From: Chrysomallon squamiferum
Taxonomy: Eukaryota; Mollusca; Gastropoda; Neomphalida; Peltospiridae
DNA: 64,000 bases
NCBI GenBank assembly: GCA_012295275.1
Contig: CM022677.1
Span: forward strand, 5,566,075-5,630,074
Direction of reading: 5' to 3'
Part shown: positions 1 through 11,900 of the stretch, in pieces
Position numbering within the stretch: the first letter of the stretch is position 1
Layout: each line of letters starts with the position of its first letter
Made by a program: the position numbers and the translations under genes
Notes under the pieces: model-generated
Seen by the model: only the letters and a program-made list of their open reading frames with translations
What the model was told of the DNA's origin: nothing
The model's database searches: none

Positions 1-57
1 AAGTTGTAAATTTTTAAAGTTAAATTTCCAGTAACTTTTGTTATTATAATTATAATT

Positions 58-166
<109 letters not shown>

Positions 167-298
167 TATTTTACTGTCAGTATACTTACATGAATGAAGA
201 TAATTTTTTTGTAATAAAGTATTGTATTTGAATAGCCAAACTGAGAGAATAAAAATAATCTAATGAAAATAATGTGGTGTTTTATTTTTATTTTGAAG

Positions 299-422
299 GT
301 TGCTAAGGAGACTAGCAAAGTGTTGAGAGAGAGAAGAGTTCAGTGTGTCTCTCTTGACAGATTAGCTGCTGATGTTGTAGACTTGATGAGATGGAGACAG
401 GAGTGTGTGTGTTTCTTTGACA
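299..422 (+). CDS. Internal coding exon 1 of an unidentified multi-exon gene
   Basis: This stretch is open for 41 codons and begins VAKETSKVLRERR. It follows an acceptor (TTTTGAAG) and ends at a GTGAGT donor at 423. One base is left over (phase 1), which pairs exactly with the next exon at 952: A plus TT gives Ile. The middle reads RLAADVVDLMRWRQECVCFF, a helical-looking stretch. No family is recognised. The matching intron phase and the strong donor are the main support. The start of the gene is outside the window. Confidence 0.55.
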
Positions 423-951
423 GTGAGTGACACCAAATTATGAAGAAGATTGTTGTTATATATATATATTTCCTGTATATTCACTATTTAAGTGACAAAC
501 TGTATATAAATATTAATGTTATATATATTTATCTATATTTGTGTTAGATGTGTTAGTTTCTGTGTTAGAATATCATTGTTTGTTTCTGCTCCAATGTCTG
601 TTTTGTCACTGTTATCACTAAATATGTTTCATTAATAAAGAGATGAAGCCAGTTTCCTGGTTTGGTAAAGTATTACAATTTATATCTGATAAATATAAAT
701 AAGAAAATACATGTAAACCACAGATTCAGAATAGCTGTAGGTTTTGGTGTCATGCTGAATTTCTATTAAATGACATTTTAAAACATTTCTCTACAGAGTT
801 TTAAATTATATATTTTGAATTTTTGTTCAGTTAATAACTGCTCTGTATTCAGCTTTTGTGATATTACTTGAACACTGAAGACATAAGTTTGTGATAAACA
901 GGCTGTAGGTAATGTTAAGTAGATTGTGATGTTTACTGTTTTGTTTTTTAG

Positions 952-1112
952 TTGAGTATCCTGTGTTCAGACTGGCTGGTGAACAAGGTGGGAGTACTTT
1001 AACTTTTCATCAAGATGGTTTCTCTCTGAGGCAGCTGGTCAAGTTGAGGAGTAGGAAATGTCTGGAAGTGTCACCCCACTGTTGTCCAGCTTCTTGGAAA
1101 GTCTCATTCCTA
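952..1112 (+). CDS. Internal coding exon 2 of the same unidentified gene
   Basis: The acceptor is TTTGTTTTTTAG and the donor GTAAGT begins at 1113. The exon enters in phase 1, has 53 complete codons and leaves in phase 0. Readable parts include EYPVFRLAGEQGG and LTFHQDGFSLRQLVKLRSR. The LxFHQxG element faintly recalls the N-terminal region of TBC1D15/16/17-type Rab GAPs, but this is far too weak for a name. The exon runs directly into a 68-bp minisatellite in the next intron. Confidence 0.55.
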
Positions 1113-1130
1113 GTAAGTAATGTCTGTTAG

Positions 1131-2335
1131 AAATCACTGTCAGTTTAAAATCAACATTTCTCAACTTTTTATCTTTACAATTTCAAACACACTTGTTAAA
1201 AAAACTGTGTCAGTTTAAAATCAGCATTTCTCAACTTTTTATCTTTACAATTTCAAACACACTTGTTAGAAAACTGTGTCAGTTTAAAATCAACATTTCT
1301 CAACTTTTTATCTTTACAATTTCAAACACACTTGTTAGAAAACTGTGTCAGTTTAAAATCAGCATTTCTCAACTTTTTATCTTTACAATTTCAAACACAC
1401 TTGTTAAAAAAACTGTGTGTTTAAAATCAGCATTTTCAACTTTTTAAAATTTCTTGTTAAAAAAGCATTTCAGCATTTCTCAACTTTTTATCTTTCAATT
1501 TCAAACACACTTGTTAAAAAATTTCAGTTTAAAAAATTTCTCAACTTTTTATCTTTACAATTTCAAACACACTTGTTAAAAAAACTGTGTCAGTTTAAAA
1601 TCAGCATTTCTCAACTTTTTATCTTTCAATTTACTTGTTAGAAAACTTTCAGTTTAAAAAACACTTTTTATCTTTACAATTTCAAACACAAAAAAACTGT
1701 GTCAGTTTAAAATCAGCATTTCTCAACTTTTTTATCTTTACAATTTCAAACACACTTGTTAGAAACACTGTGTTAATCAACAAACTTTTTATCTTTACAA
1801 TTTCAAACACACTTGTTAGAAAAACTGTGTCAGTTTAAAATCAGCATTTCTCAACTTTTTATCTTTACAATTTCAAACACACTTGTTAAAAAACTGTGTC
1901 AGTTTAAAATCAGCATTTCTCAACTTTTTATCTTTACAATTTCAAACACACTTGTTAAAAAAACTGTGTCAGTTTAAAATCAGCATTTCTCAACTTTTTA
2001 TCTTTACAATTTCAAACACACTTGTTAAAAACTGTGTCAGTTTAAAATCAGCATTTCTCAACTTTTTATCTTTACAATTTCAAACACACTTGTTAGAAAA
2101 CTGTGTCAGTTTAAAATCAGCATTTCTCAACTTTTTATCTTTACAATTTCAAACACACTTGTTAAAAACTGTGTCAGTTTAAAATCAGCAGTTCTCAACT
2201 TTTTATCTTTACAATTTCAAACACACTTGTTAAAAACTGTGTCAGTTTAAAATCAGCATTTCTCAACTTTTTATCTTTACAATTTCAAACACACTTGTTA
2301 GAAAACTGTGTCAGTTTAAAATCAACTTGTTAGAA
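1131..2335. repeat. 68-bp AT-rich minisatellite, about 18 copies
   Basis: The unit contains CAGTTTAAAATCAGC and TTTCTCAACTTTTTATC and ends in CACACTTGTTAAAAAA. Copies in the middle (1420-1800) are shortened and scrambled, while the flanks are nearly perfect. It starts 20 bases after the donor of the preceding exon and fills that intron. The short open frames through it are only repeat translations. Confidence 0.95.
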
Positions 2336-2615
2336 ACTGTTAACACACAGCTGCATACAGATTTTAGAAAACTGGCAAAACACTTGTTTATTTATTTAAT
2401 AATAATCTGTATGAAATACTGAAACTTTTTATGATGTTGAATTTTAGAATTCTGTGTTAAAATTTCTTAAAGGAAGCATGTTAAACTTAACAATAAATAT
2501 TTTAATAGTGTTGATAAATGTGCTGCTTATAGCCTAGTGGTGTTCTTTTCTGACTTAAGTTAGTTTGTTGCATATAATAATATCTATTTTGTTATAAATT
2601 ATAGCATATGTACAA

Positions 2616-2620
<5 letters not shown>

Positions 2621-2701
<81 letters not shown>
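2621..2701. repeat. (AT)n-(AG)n compound microsatellite
   Basis: About 38 bases of AT dinucleotide are followed by about 43 bases of AG dinucleotide. It sits 70 bases upstream of a candidate short exon. Confidence 0.95.
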
Positions 2702-2704
<3 letters not shown>

Positions 2705-2771
2705 ATATAAATAAATATATTCAAATTAGTTTTGAAATATTATTAATAATTGTTAAATAATTTTTCTGCAG

Positions 2772-2812
2772 TTGTGTCATGCAACTTAGCAAGAAAGTTC
2801 AGTAGTAAAAAG
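2772..2812 (+). CDS. Candidate 41-bp exon of the unidentified gene
   Basis: It is flanked by a good acceptor (AATTTTTCTGCAG) and a GTGAGT donor. It is open only in phase 1, reading VSCNLARKFSSKK. That phase does not match the phase-0 end of the exon at 952-1112. Either an intervening exon was lost in the minisatellite or this is a pseudo-exon. Confidence 0.35.
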
Positions 2813-3242
2813 GTGAGTATTTTGTTTGATTTTCTCTGTTTAATCATACTTTTTATTTGTTTGTTTGTTTGTTTGTTTATTATTGTTTTTATTATTATTT
2901 TTATTAATGTTGTTTTATTATTAATGTCATTGCTATTGCTGTTATTATTATTATCTTTTTAAAATTTATTTCAAATAGTGGGAAATTAATTAAGTTATTA
3001 ATTTCAGCACAGTTAAGAATTGATTTTTTCTCCAATCTTGTTTTACATTCTTATATAAAAACATAAATTAAAGGTTTTGTTCTCCATATATCCTGATAAA
3101 CTTGTTTTGTTTTTGTCAAACATTATTATCAAATAATAAAATACTCACACAGTAGCATGCAAATATATTCAGTATTCTTTTTTGTTCCTGTCAGTGAAAT
3201 ATATTTTAAATAGTTTGTCAGATGCATATTTTTATATTAAAA

Positions 3243-3273
<31 letters not shown>

Positions 3274-3294
3274 AAGTGTTTTCATACTTTTCAG

Positions 3295-3370
3295 ATGTAG
3301 TTGATGTTTGTTGGATCCTGTTATTGGAAAATGTCAGCTGAATTTCAGTCTGCAGGGCATGAATGACTGG
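3295..3370 (+). pseudogene. Candidate exon with an internal frameshift
   Basis: After the acceptor TTCATACTTTTCAG, a frame reads VVDVCWILLLENVS and then a stop. Shifting one base continues as AEFQSAGHE to another stop. Two coherent halves in adjacent frames suggest a broken exon. The donor is unclear; a 66-bp array whose units carry GTAAGT starts just downstream. Confidence 0.3.
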
Positions 3371-3395
3371 TTAGTAAATCTACAGCTTCACGATA

Positions 3396-3735
3396 GAAAT
3401 TCTCACTAGTCATTGACACACAATTCAGTAAGTCTGCATGTCTGGTGTAGGACTGGGACATAGAAATTCTCACTAGTCATTGACACACAATTCAGTAAGT
3501 CTGCATGTCTGGTGTAGGACTCGGGACATAGAAATTCTCACTAGTCATTGACACACAATTCAGTAAGTCTGCATGTCTGGTGTAGGACTGGGACATAGAA
3601 ATTCTCACTAGTCATTGACACACAATTCAGTAAGTCTGCATGTCTGGTGTAGGACTGGGACATAGAAATTCTCACTAGTCATTGACACACAATTCAGTAA
3701 GTCTGCATGTCTGGTGTAGGACTGGGACATAGAAA
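3396..3735 (+). repeat. 66-bp minisatellite carrying a splice-donor consensus, 5 copies
   Basis: Each unit contains CACACAATTCAGTAAGTCTG, that is CA followed by a perfect GTAAGT donor. The rest of the unit contains GGTGTAGGACTGGGACATAG. Copies are nearly identical. The array lies just upstream of where copy A of the large duplication begins to match copy B. Confidence 0.9.
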
Positions 3736-4861
3736 ATCTTATTTTGTGTAGTTCTGGTTTTCTGATTTATGAATGTCCTGGGAAGTAGAAGTAACTAATT
3801 TGTTTACATTCTAGTGTTACTGTTTGGGGTAGCAACCAAGCAAGTCTGTTGTGTGTGTTTTCTTTTCTTTTATTGTTATTTATTCTTTTTCTCCTCAGTT
3901 TTGTTTTATTTCATTCATATTGGTCTCTACTGTTTTAAAGGATTTCTGTCCCAGGTAGTATTTGATTGAGCATGTCCTCTTTGAATATTTAATATTTTGT
4001 GTATCTTGTAATAGCTGTAGTCACAATTATTGTCATCCTGTCATTACTGTAAGTTTTGTTTTCAGTATGAATCATGGAACTGAATTATGGAAACAATGCA
4101 TTACTGAAATTTGAACTGAATAGTTTGTTGTGTTAACATACAGACAGACAATGTAGAGGTAGACAGATTTACACCAGAGACATTAAAACTTGGGTGTTGC
4201 TGTATATGATTTTAACATTTTATTTTATTTTGTTTTATTTGTAATACAACAACATAACCACTGAACTGAACTGTTAGTGCTGACAATTGCCCTGTGGTAC
4301 AGGACTGGTTCACTGTTATCTTTTGACTGCATACATTATCATGTGGGTAAAAGGGCAGTGAATGGGTACCAGGACATAGATCCTAATTAGTATACATCAA
4401 CAAGTCCTGTGACATACAATTCATTTTAGGACCATTTATAAAAGTTTATCTGGATCCCGCACCATAACTGTATGACTCAGCAAATGTGACACCCAAATCT
4501 GTGATTCATTTCTTCTGCTTTGAAAAGACAGGATGCACTAAATCAAAATTAACAGCATAAAAATGTGTTCTCTTGTATGATGCCTATTTATTTAAAAAAA
4601 ATAAAAAATAAAATGATTCTTATTTAAGTATAATATTACAACAAAACTCACACAGATGTCTTTGAATGATTATACAGTATGTCATGAATAAAATTACATT
4701 TCATGTTCTGTACTTCTGTCAGTTTCTTGTGCTTCTTTTTCTCTTGCTTCCACCTCAGTGTATTCCTTAAAAGGGTGTTGACTTCCATTTTTGAACATTA
4801 AAATGTATTAAATTAAAATTCACATGGTAATATTTGTTTTAATGAGTTTTTAAAATTATTT

Positions 4862-4892
<31 letters not shown>

Positions 4893-5122
4893 TTTTTGGT
4901 TTGTTTGTGTTGTTTAGGGGAGGGTTGTTGAATATTTTGTTGTTTTTCTTTTAATTTAATTTAATTTAATTTAACTGAATTTAATTGAATTTTAAATTTG
5001 TATTTGTCTGTGTTTGTCATAAATTTAAATTTAATATAGATTAAAGTAATTAACTGGTGTCATATGTATCTTGTTTTTTACCTGCTGTGCTTGAGAAATG
5101 TCCATTTTGTTTTTCTTTTTAG

Positions 5123-5142
5123 CTTGCTATTAGATGTCCTGG
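5123..5142 (+). CDS. Candidate 20-bp micro-exon, copy A
   Basis: A strong acceptor (TTTTCTTTTTAG) and a GTGAGT donor bracket just 20 bases, which read LAIRCP plus two bases. The structure is conserved in copy B. Its exit phase does not suit the next exon, so usage is uncertain. Confidence 0.25.
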
Positions 5143-5407
5143 GTGAGTTCCCTCCTGTTTTGAATTATTTTATTATTATTTTTTTTTTTCTTATGTCATG
5201 TTTCTTCATAAATAATTGCTTTTCAAAATTATTGAAATTTTAAACAACAACTAAATAATGTAGAGATTGAACAATTCTTAACATAATTTTTGTTCAATCA
5301 ATTATTCTAGATATCTTTTTCATATCATCAGCAATAACTGTTTATCTATATAACTAGTGGCAAATTAAAACATGTAAAACAAAATTCTGTTTTTTTTTTC
5401 CCTACAG

Positions 5408-5520
5408 AAATTTGCCGAACATCTCATGGTTCTTCCTGACTGTAAAATAACATTTGACTGCCTCAGACCTGACTTTGACATCTCATGTGTGTCAGGTGGA
5501 CAGTCACTGGACAGCAGCAA
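5408..5520 (+). pseudogene. Exon of the unidentified gene, copy A, with 1-bp deletion
   Basis: The acceptor is CCCTACAG and the donor GTAAGT begins at 5521. The phase-0 reading begins KFAEHLMVLPDCKITFDCLR. Compared with the copy B exon, one C is missing in the GACATCTC stretch, so the frame changes after residue 24. The last bases before the donor also differ from B. Copy B retains the longer open version. Confidence 0.55.
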
Positions 5521-5932
5521 GTAAGTAATTTTAATGTGCAAATTAGTTGATTTGAGTAAATAGAAACTTTCATGACCGACTTTTCAAATTAAGTATTTAA
5601 CATATGTTAATTTATTCACAACAATTATATTATTTTGAGATTATACTAACAGGTTTTTCAACTGATATTAAAAGGGTATTTGAAGCTATTTCTTCTTCCT
5701 TTCATGATTTTTTTCATTCTCATTGTTGTTTTGTTTTAAGTTAAGGACAGAGGTCAGATAATATTAAAAATTATTTTCATACACTGAAGATATAAAACAA
5801 TTATAAATACTGTTCTTAGACATTAATCAATATAAATGTAAATTTAACAGTTATTTCTTTTTAAAGTTTTAATTACTCAAGAACGTAAAATCAAGATATG
5901 AAATGTTATATGTAAATTTAGGTTGAGATTAG

Positions 5933-6049
5933 GAGGAACAGGATTTCAGTGTAAACTCAGTAACAGAAGAACGTCTCTGGGAATATAGCACAACTTTCTC
6001 TGAGGAGGCAGACGTCATTTCAGTTGATGGACAAATTAAACAGCTTCAG
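5933..6049 (+). CDS. Intact exon of the unidentified gene, only in copy A
   Basis: It is 39 codons, fully open, phase 0 in and out. The acceptor is TTGAGATTAG and the donor GTAAAT. It begins EEQDFSVNSVTEERLWEYS and continues acidic, ending VDGQIKQLQ. It is the cleanest coding exon in copy A. In copy B this exon and its flanks are deleted, except for a 23-base piece of its 3' end at 27823. No family is recognised. Confidence 0.6.
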
Positions 6050-7029
6050 GTAAATTATTAAAATAAAAAATAAAAGAATTATAAATATGACTACCTGTTG
6101 AGGATTTATTAAAATTAAATTTTTGAGGTTTTATAACTTGGTGTTCTGTTACTGAATAAAAAAAAAATAGTATAATTTTTTTTTTATTAATAACAAAAAG
6201 TCATAATTTCAGTTAGAAAGTTGTAATTCCTATCAGATGATACTTTAGAAATCTCAAAATAATTGAAAATTGTCTTTATTTGTTACTGATAGATTTATTG
6301 TTTTGTGATCATCGTATCATTTTGTTTTTTTTATTTCCTTTCATGTGATAAAGATGTTTTTGTATAATTACCAAATTCTCTGGAATATTATTTGCAGAAT
6401 ATTTTATTTATAAAGTTTTATTTTATTATTATTTTTTTAAATATATTCTCAGTTTAATTTATTATCTGAATGAAAATGATGAAGCACATTGTTAGTTAAT
6501 ATAACTAAGATGTAAAACTGTGAACACAGCCAAAAGCTCCTCAGGACAAAAACCCATCCAATCAAAAAATTCACAGGCAGACAAAAACCAGCCATAAATA
6601 AAAATATAAGGTAGTGCAAATTCTCCCCAGCTTTAATAACTGATTTGAAAGTAATCTACTTAATCAGCATACAGGTGACATAGCATACATTAGAAGTTGT
6701 GAATTTAGTCATGAAGTCATGTGATCCAGTGACATCTAGAGTTTTTGTCAGCTTTTGATATTACATTTTGTAAATTATATTTACTTTTAAAATGGTGAAA
6801 TTCCCAAAATGTACTCAGGTTTGATATCTCATTTTGTGTCAAGTGACTGTGTATGCTCTGATATAAAGTATCTTCATGTTGCCTTCATCTTAATTATGTT
6901 TATGATCAAAGAAACACATTAAATTGATAACACCAGCATTTCTAGTGTATGTGTAAATCTGTCTATAAATTTATACTTTTTCTCTTTTTTGTTTAATCCT
7001 GAGAGTTTTATCAACATCTTCAGTTTCAG

Positions 7030-7179
7030 AAACGCAGTCCTACTTTGTCCTGTGAAACGAAACACAAACAGAAAACTCTCAACATGGTGACTATCAGCAA
7101 GTTTCCTCCTCACCTCAAAGTATCAAACATGTCCAGTCCATGACCCTGACTGATTTTGAAGATGCAGAAGTAGAATAAG
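7030..7179 (+). pseudogene. Exon of the unidentified gene, copy A, with frame breaks
   Basis: The acceptor is CTTCAGTTTCAG and the donor GTAAGC. In phase 0 it reads KRSPTLSCETKHKQKTLNM and stops at TGA. The third frame gives a longer acidic reading that includes ENSQHGDYQQVSSSPQSIK and TLTDFEDAEVE, then TAA just before the donor. The copy B exon has the same length and the same breaks except for one extra stop, so the damage predates the duplication or the frame assignment is wrong. Confidence 0.45.
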
Positions 7180-7499
7180 GTAAGCTTGAACTTCTTAATA
7201 AAATTTTATTTTTGTCTTCAAGTATCAGATCGTTTGTATTTTATAATATAGTTATATGTTAGGCAAACTTACATTTATTCACAAAGATAAGTAAACGCTA
7301 AAACTTAAATGGTTTACTTGTGGTGTTTGCAAATAACTGAAATAAGAATGTTAATAGCAGATATATAGACTGTACACACTTATATCAGAAATAAAATCTT
7401 AAATAGTCGACTTGGATATTTGAAAAGAATTGAAATAAGAAAATTATAGTGTTAACAGTATATATGGCTATATCCAGTATCATGATATTTTATTTTCAG

Positions 7500-7573
7500 A
7501 TCCATTTGTTTGTCTTCATTCTTTTGAATCAAGTGTCTTCCTTCTCACTGAGATTATGATTCATTACACTCAA
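7500..7573 (+). CDS. Intact short exon of the unidentified gene, copy A
   Basis: The acceptor is TTTTATTTTCAG and the donor GTAAGA. It enters in phase 1 with 24 complete codons and leaves in phase 0. The reading is PFVCLHSFESSVFLLTEIMI followed by HYTQ. It is open, conserved in copy B (28794-28867), and phase-compatible with the next exon. Confidence 0.55.
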
Positions 7574-7794
7574 GTAAGAGATAAACAAGTTACATTACTT
7601 ACACCTGTTGCTTAATATTAATATTCACTATTAAAATATGGAAACATTTGTGATATTTTCATATTATAATTTTATAATATGAAATGGTAAGATGATCTAA
7701 TAACAAATTCTGAAAGTGTAACATAATTGTAATTATCTGAGTTACATAATGCTTGTTTTTTCTATTCTGCAAATTAATGTCTATCTGAATTTAG

Positions 7795-7916
7795 CACACA
7801 AACTGGAACTTTGAAATGGTTAAAACTTGCGAGGGGTAAAATTCTCCCAGTATCTGGGTCTGTGTTATTTAGAAAAGCTGAGGAATTTGCTAGAATGTTT
7901 AAGATGTAAAGTTTAA
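7795..7916 (+). pseudogene. Exon, copy A: acceptor intact, frame shifted by one base
   Basis: The acceptor CTGAATTTAG is followed by HTNWNFEMVKTCEG and a stop. A one-base difference from copy B breaks the frame; after the shift it continues as VKFSQYLGLCYLEKLRNLLE to a TAA. Copy B is fully open over the same interval but has lost the acceptor AG. Each copy therefore carries a different lesion. Confidence 0.5.
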
Positions 7917-8989
7917 AGCTGTGTCTGTGTGACTGGATACATTTAAGTGTCACACTGGATGAAAAATAACACAATTTTAATAAACAAAATTGTTTTAGAA
8001 AATGTACATAAATTTTAGTTTTTTTTTCAGATAAATGTTTCAGGTTTTTTGTAAAAGGAAATGCATATACACAGATTACATAATAATAATAATACATAAC
8101 ATAACCCCTACAGACATAGTAAATGGAAATATGGTTTTTAAACTTCATTTGTTTATTTTTGTTTATCATCTATCTTTTTTGTACTATCCTAACATTTTTA
8201 GAAAGATGCTGTATGAAAACTATTTCTGCTAGAGTTTTCAAATGTGGAATATACAGAATTAAAACAAACACTACAAAATAACACAAAGAAAGTCTGGGAA
8301 ATACTGACTATTCTTTTCAGATAACCTCTACACACCTTTCTGTTGTTTCAAAATATGAATAAATTTCAATTTAGTTTTTCTAAATTATTTCTAAAGTGTG
8401 TAAACAGAGACTAATTTCTTTCTGTTATTTTGTAGAAATACAGCAGTTTGAATAATATGTATATACTGGTTTGGGTTGGAGAGGTTCATGAAATGGGGTA
8501 CTAGTAATTCATATTATATAACAGAAATAAAATATTATAAAAAAAAAAAAAAAAAAAAAAAATTAAAATAAAGAAAAAAAAAAAAAAAAAAAATCCATAG
8601 TAATCAATCAGAACTGATAAATGTGGGTTCTTTGTGTTCTTGTTTTTGTTTCACCTGATAAAACATTCAGAAAGTAAAAACTAAAGTAAAAACCTTTTTT
8701 TCATTAATGCACTAGACAGAATTAATTGACTATAACATGCAGGTTTTCTAGCAGAATGTCAACAAACAAAACACTAATGAGAAGTGAGTATAAACATTAT
8801 ATAACAGTAAATTCAGGTGAGGCATTCATGTCAACAGATAGTTGTATTACTTTTTAATTTTTATTTCTTTATTTACATTATAAAATAATAAATTGATTTA
8901 TTTATTATATTTTTTGAAATATTACTTTTTTTAAGGTTCTTTTAATAATTTTCTGATTTACTTAATGTTTTATATTTTTATAATTTTCC

Positions 8990-11900
8990 AAATAGTTAAC
9001 AGATTCATTGATTGGTAAGGTAAACTGTTTATGTGTACAGTTTACATTTGTAATTACTATCAGATGTTTTATGTTTTTTCACAATTATTTTTGCTAGTTA
9101 ACAGACTCAGTGATTGGTATTAGTAAACTGTGTGTACATTACATTTGTAATATGTTACTGTTTCAGATCAGATGTTTTACATCACACATCCAGTGCTAGT
9201 TAACAGACTCAGTGATTGGTAAGTAAAACATTTGTTGTACATGTTTTACATTTGTAATACTATCATTTGTTTTACATCACACATCCATGTCACACATCCA
9301 GTTAACAGACTGAGTGAAAATAGTAAGTAATTTGTGTGTACATTACATTTGTAATTGTTACTATCAGATGTTTTACATCACACATCCAGTGCTAGTTAAC
9401 AGACTCAGTGATTGGTAAGTAAACTGTGTGTACATTACATTTGTAATACTATCAGATGTTTTACATCACACATCCAGTGCTAGTTAACAGACTCAGTGAT
9501 TGGTAAGTAAACTGTGTGTACATTACATTTGTAATACTGTTACTATCAGATGTTTTACATCACACATCCAGTGCTAGTTAACAGATTCAGTGATTGGTAA
9601 GTAAACTGTGTGTACATTACATTTTGTTACTATCAGATGTTTTACATCACACATCCAGTGCTAGTTAACAGACTCAGTGATTGGTAAGTAAACTGTGTGT
9701 ACATTACATTTGTAATACATTTGTTACTATCAGATGTTTTACATCACACATCCAGTGCTAGTTAACAGACTCAGTGATTGGTAAGTAAACTGTGTGTACA
9801 TTACATTTGTAATACTGTTACTATCAGATGTTTTACATCACACATCCAGTGCTAGTTAACAGACTCAGTGATTGGTAAGTAAACTGTGTGTACATTACAT
9901 TTGTAATACTATCAGATGTTTTACATCACACATCCAGTGCTAGTTAACAGACTGAGTGATTGGTAAGTAAACTGTGTGTACATTACATTTGTAATACTAT
10001 CAGATGTTTTACATCACACATCCAGTGCTAGTTAACAGACTCAGTGATTGGTAAGTAAACTGTGTGTACATTACATTTGTAATACTGTTACTATCAGATG
10101 TTTTACATCACACATCCAGTGCTAGTTAACAGACTCAGTGATTGGTAAGTAAACTGTGTGTACATTACATTTTTTAATAATACTATCAGATGTTTTACAT
10201 CACACATCCAGTGCTAGTTAACAGACTGAGTGATTGGTAAGTAAACTGTGTGTACATTACATTTGTAATAGTATCAGATGTTTTACATCACACATCCAGT
10301 AATACTATCAGATGTTTTACATCACACATCCAGTGCTAGTTAACAGACTCAGTGATTGGTAAGTAAACTGTGTGTACATTACATTTGTAATACATTTGTT
10401 ACTATCAGATGTTTTACATCACACATCCAGTGCTAGTTAACAGATTGAGTGATTGGTAAGTAAACTGTGTGTACATTACATTTGTGTACTATTACATTTG
10501 TAATAACTGTGTACATTACATTTGTTTGTTACTATCAGATGTTTTACATCACACATCCAGTGCTAGTTAACAGACTCAGTGATTGGTAAGTAAACTGTGT
10601 GTACATTACATTTGTAATACTATCAGATGTTTTACATCACACATCCAGTGCTAGTTAACAGACTCAGTGATTGGTAAGTAAACTGTGTGTACATTACATT
10701 TGTAATACTATTACTATCAGATGTTTTACATCACACATCCAGTGCTAGTTAACAGACTCAGTGATTGGTAAGTAAACTGTGTGTACATTACATTTGTAAT
10801 ACTATCAGATGTTTTACATCACACATCCAGTGCTAGTTAACAGACTCAGTGATTGGTAAGTAACCTGTGTGTACATTACATTTGTAATACTATCAGATGT
10901 TTTACATCACACATCCAGTGCTAGTTAACAGACTCAGTGATTGGTAAGTAAACTGTGTGTACATTACATTTGTAATATTTGTTACTATCAGATGTTTTAC
11001 ATCACACATCCAGTGCTAGTTAACAGACTCAGTGATTGGTAAGTAAACTGTGTGTACATTACATTTGTAATACTGTTACTATCAGATGTTTTACATCACA
11101 CATCCAGTGCTAGTTAACAGACTCAGTGATTGGTAAGTAAACTGTGTACATTACATTTGTAATACATTTGTAATACTATCAGATGTTTTACATCACACAT
11201 CCAGTGCTAGTTAACAGATTGAGTGATTGGTAAGTAAACTGTGTGTACATTACATTTGTAATACATTTGTAATACTATCAGATGTTTTACATCACACATC
11301 CAGTGCTAGTTAACAGACTCAGTGATTGGTAAGTAAACTGTGTGTACATTACATTTGTAATACATTTGTTACTATCAGATGTTTTACATCACACATCCAG
11401 TGCTAGTTAACAGACTCAGTGATTGGTAAGTAAACTGTGTGTACATTACATTTGTAATACATTTGTAATACTATCAGATGTTTTACATCACACATCCAGT
11501 GCAGTTAACCAGTGCTAGTTAATCAGATGTTTTACATCACACATCCAGTGCTAGTTAACATTGGTAAGTAAACTGTGTGTACATTACATTTGTAATACAT
11601 TTGTTACTATCAGATGTTTTACATCACACATCCAGTGCTAGTTAACAGACTCAGTGATTGGTAAGTAAACTGTGTGTACATTACATTTGTAATACTGTTA
11701 CTATCAGATGTTTTACATCACACATCCAGTGCTAGTTAACAGACTCAGTGATTGGTAAGTAAACTGTGTGTACATTACATTTGTAATACTATCAGATGTT
11801 TTACATCACACATCCAGTGCTAGTTAACAGACTCAGTGATTGGTAAGTAAACTGTGTGTACATTACATTTGTAATACTATCAGATGTTTTACATCACACA

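Noticed and set aside
299-1112. Naming the first gene a TBC-domain Rab GAP or a kinetochore protein
   Set aside because: Only a few scattered residues fit either idea; no diagnostic motif is present.
1193-2182. Several plus-strand frames with FIFTISNTLVRKLCQF repeats
   Set aside because: Translation of the 68-bp AT-rich minisatellite within an intron.
7774-8169. 131-codon minus-strand frame
   Set aside because: Antisense of the plus-strand exon 7795-7916 plus AT-rich intron; the plus-strand exon has conserved phase and partners.
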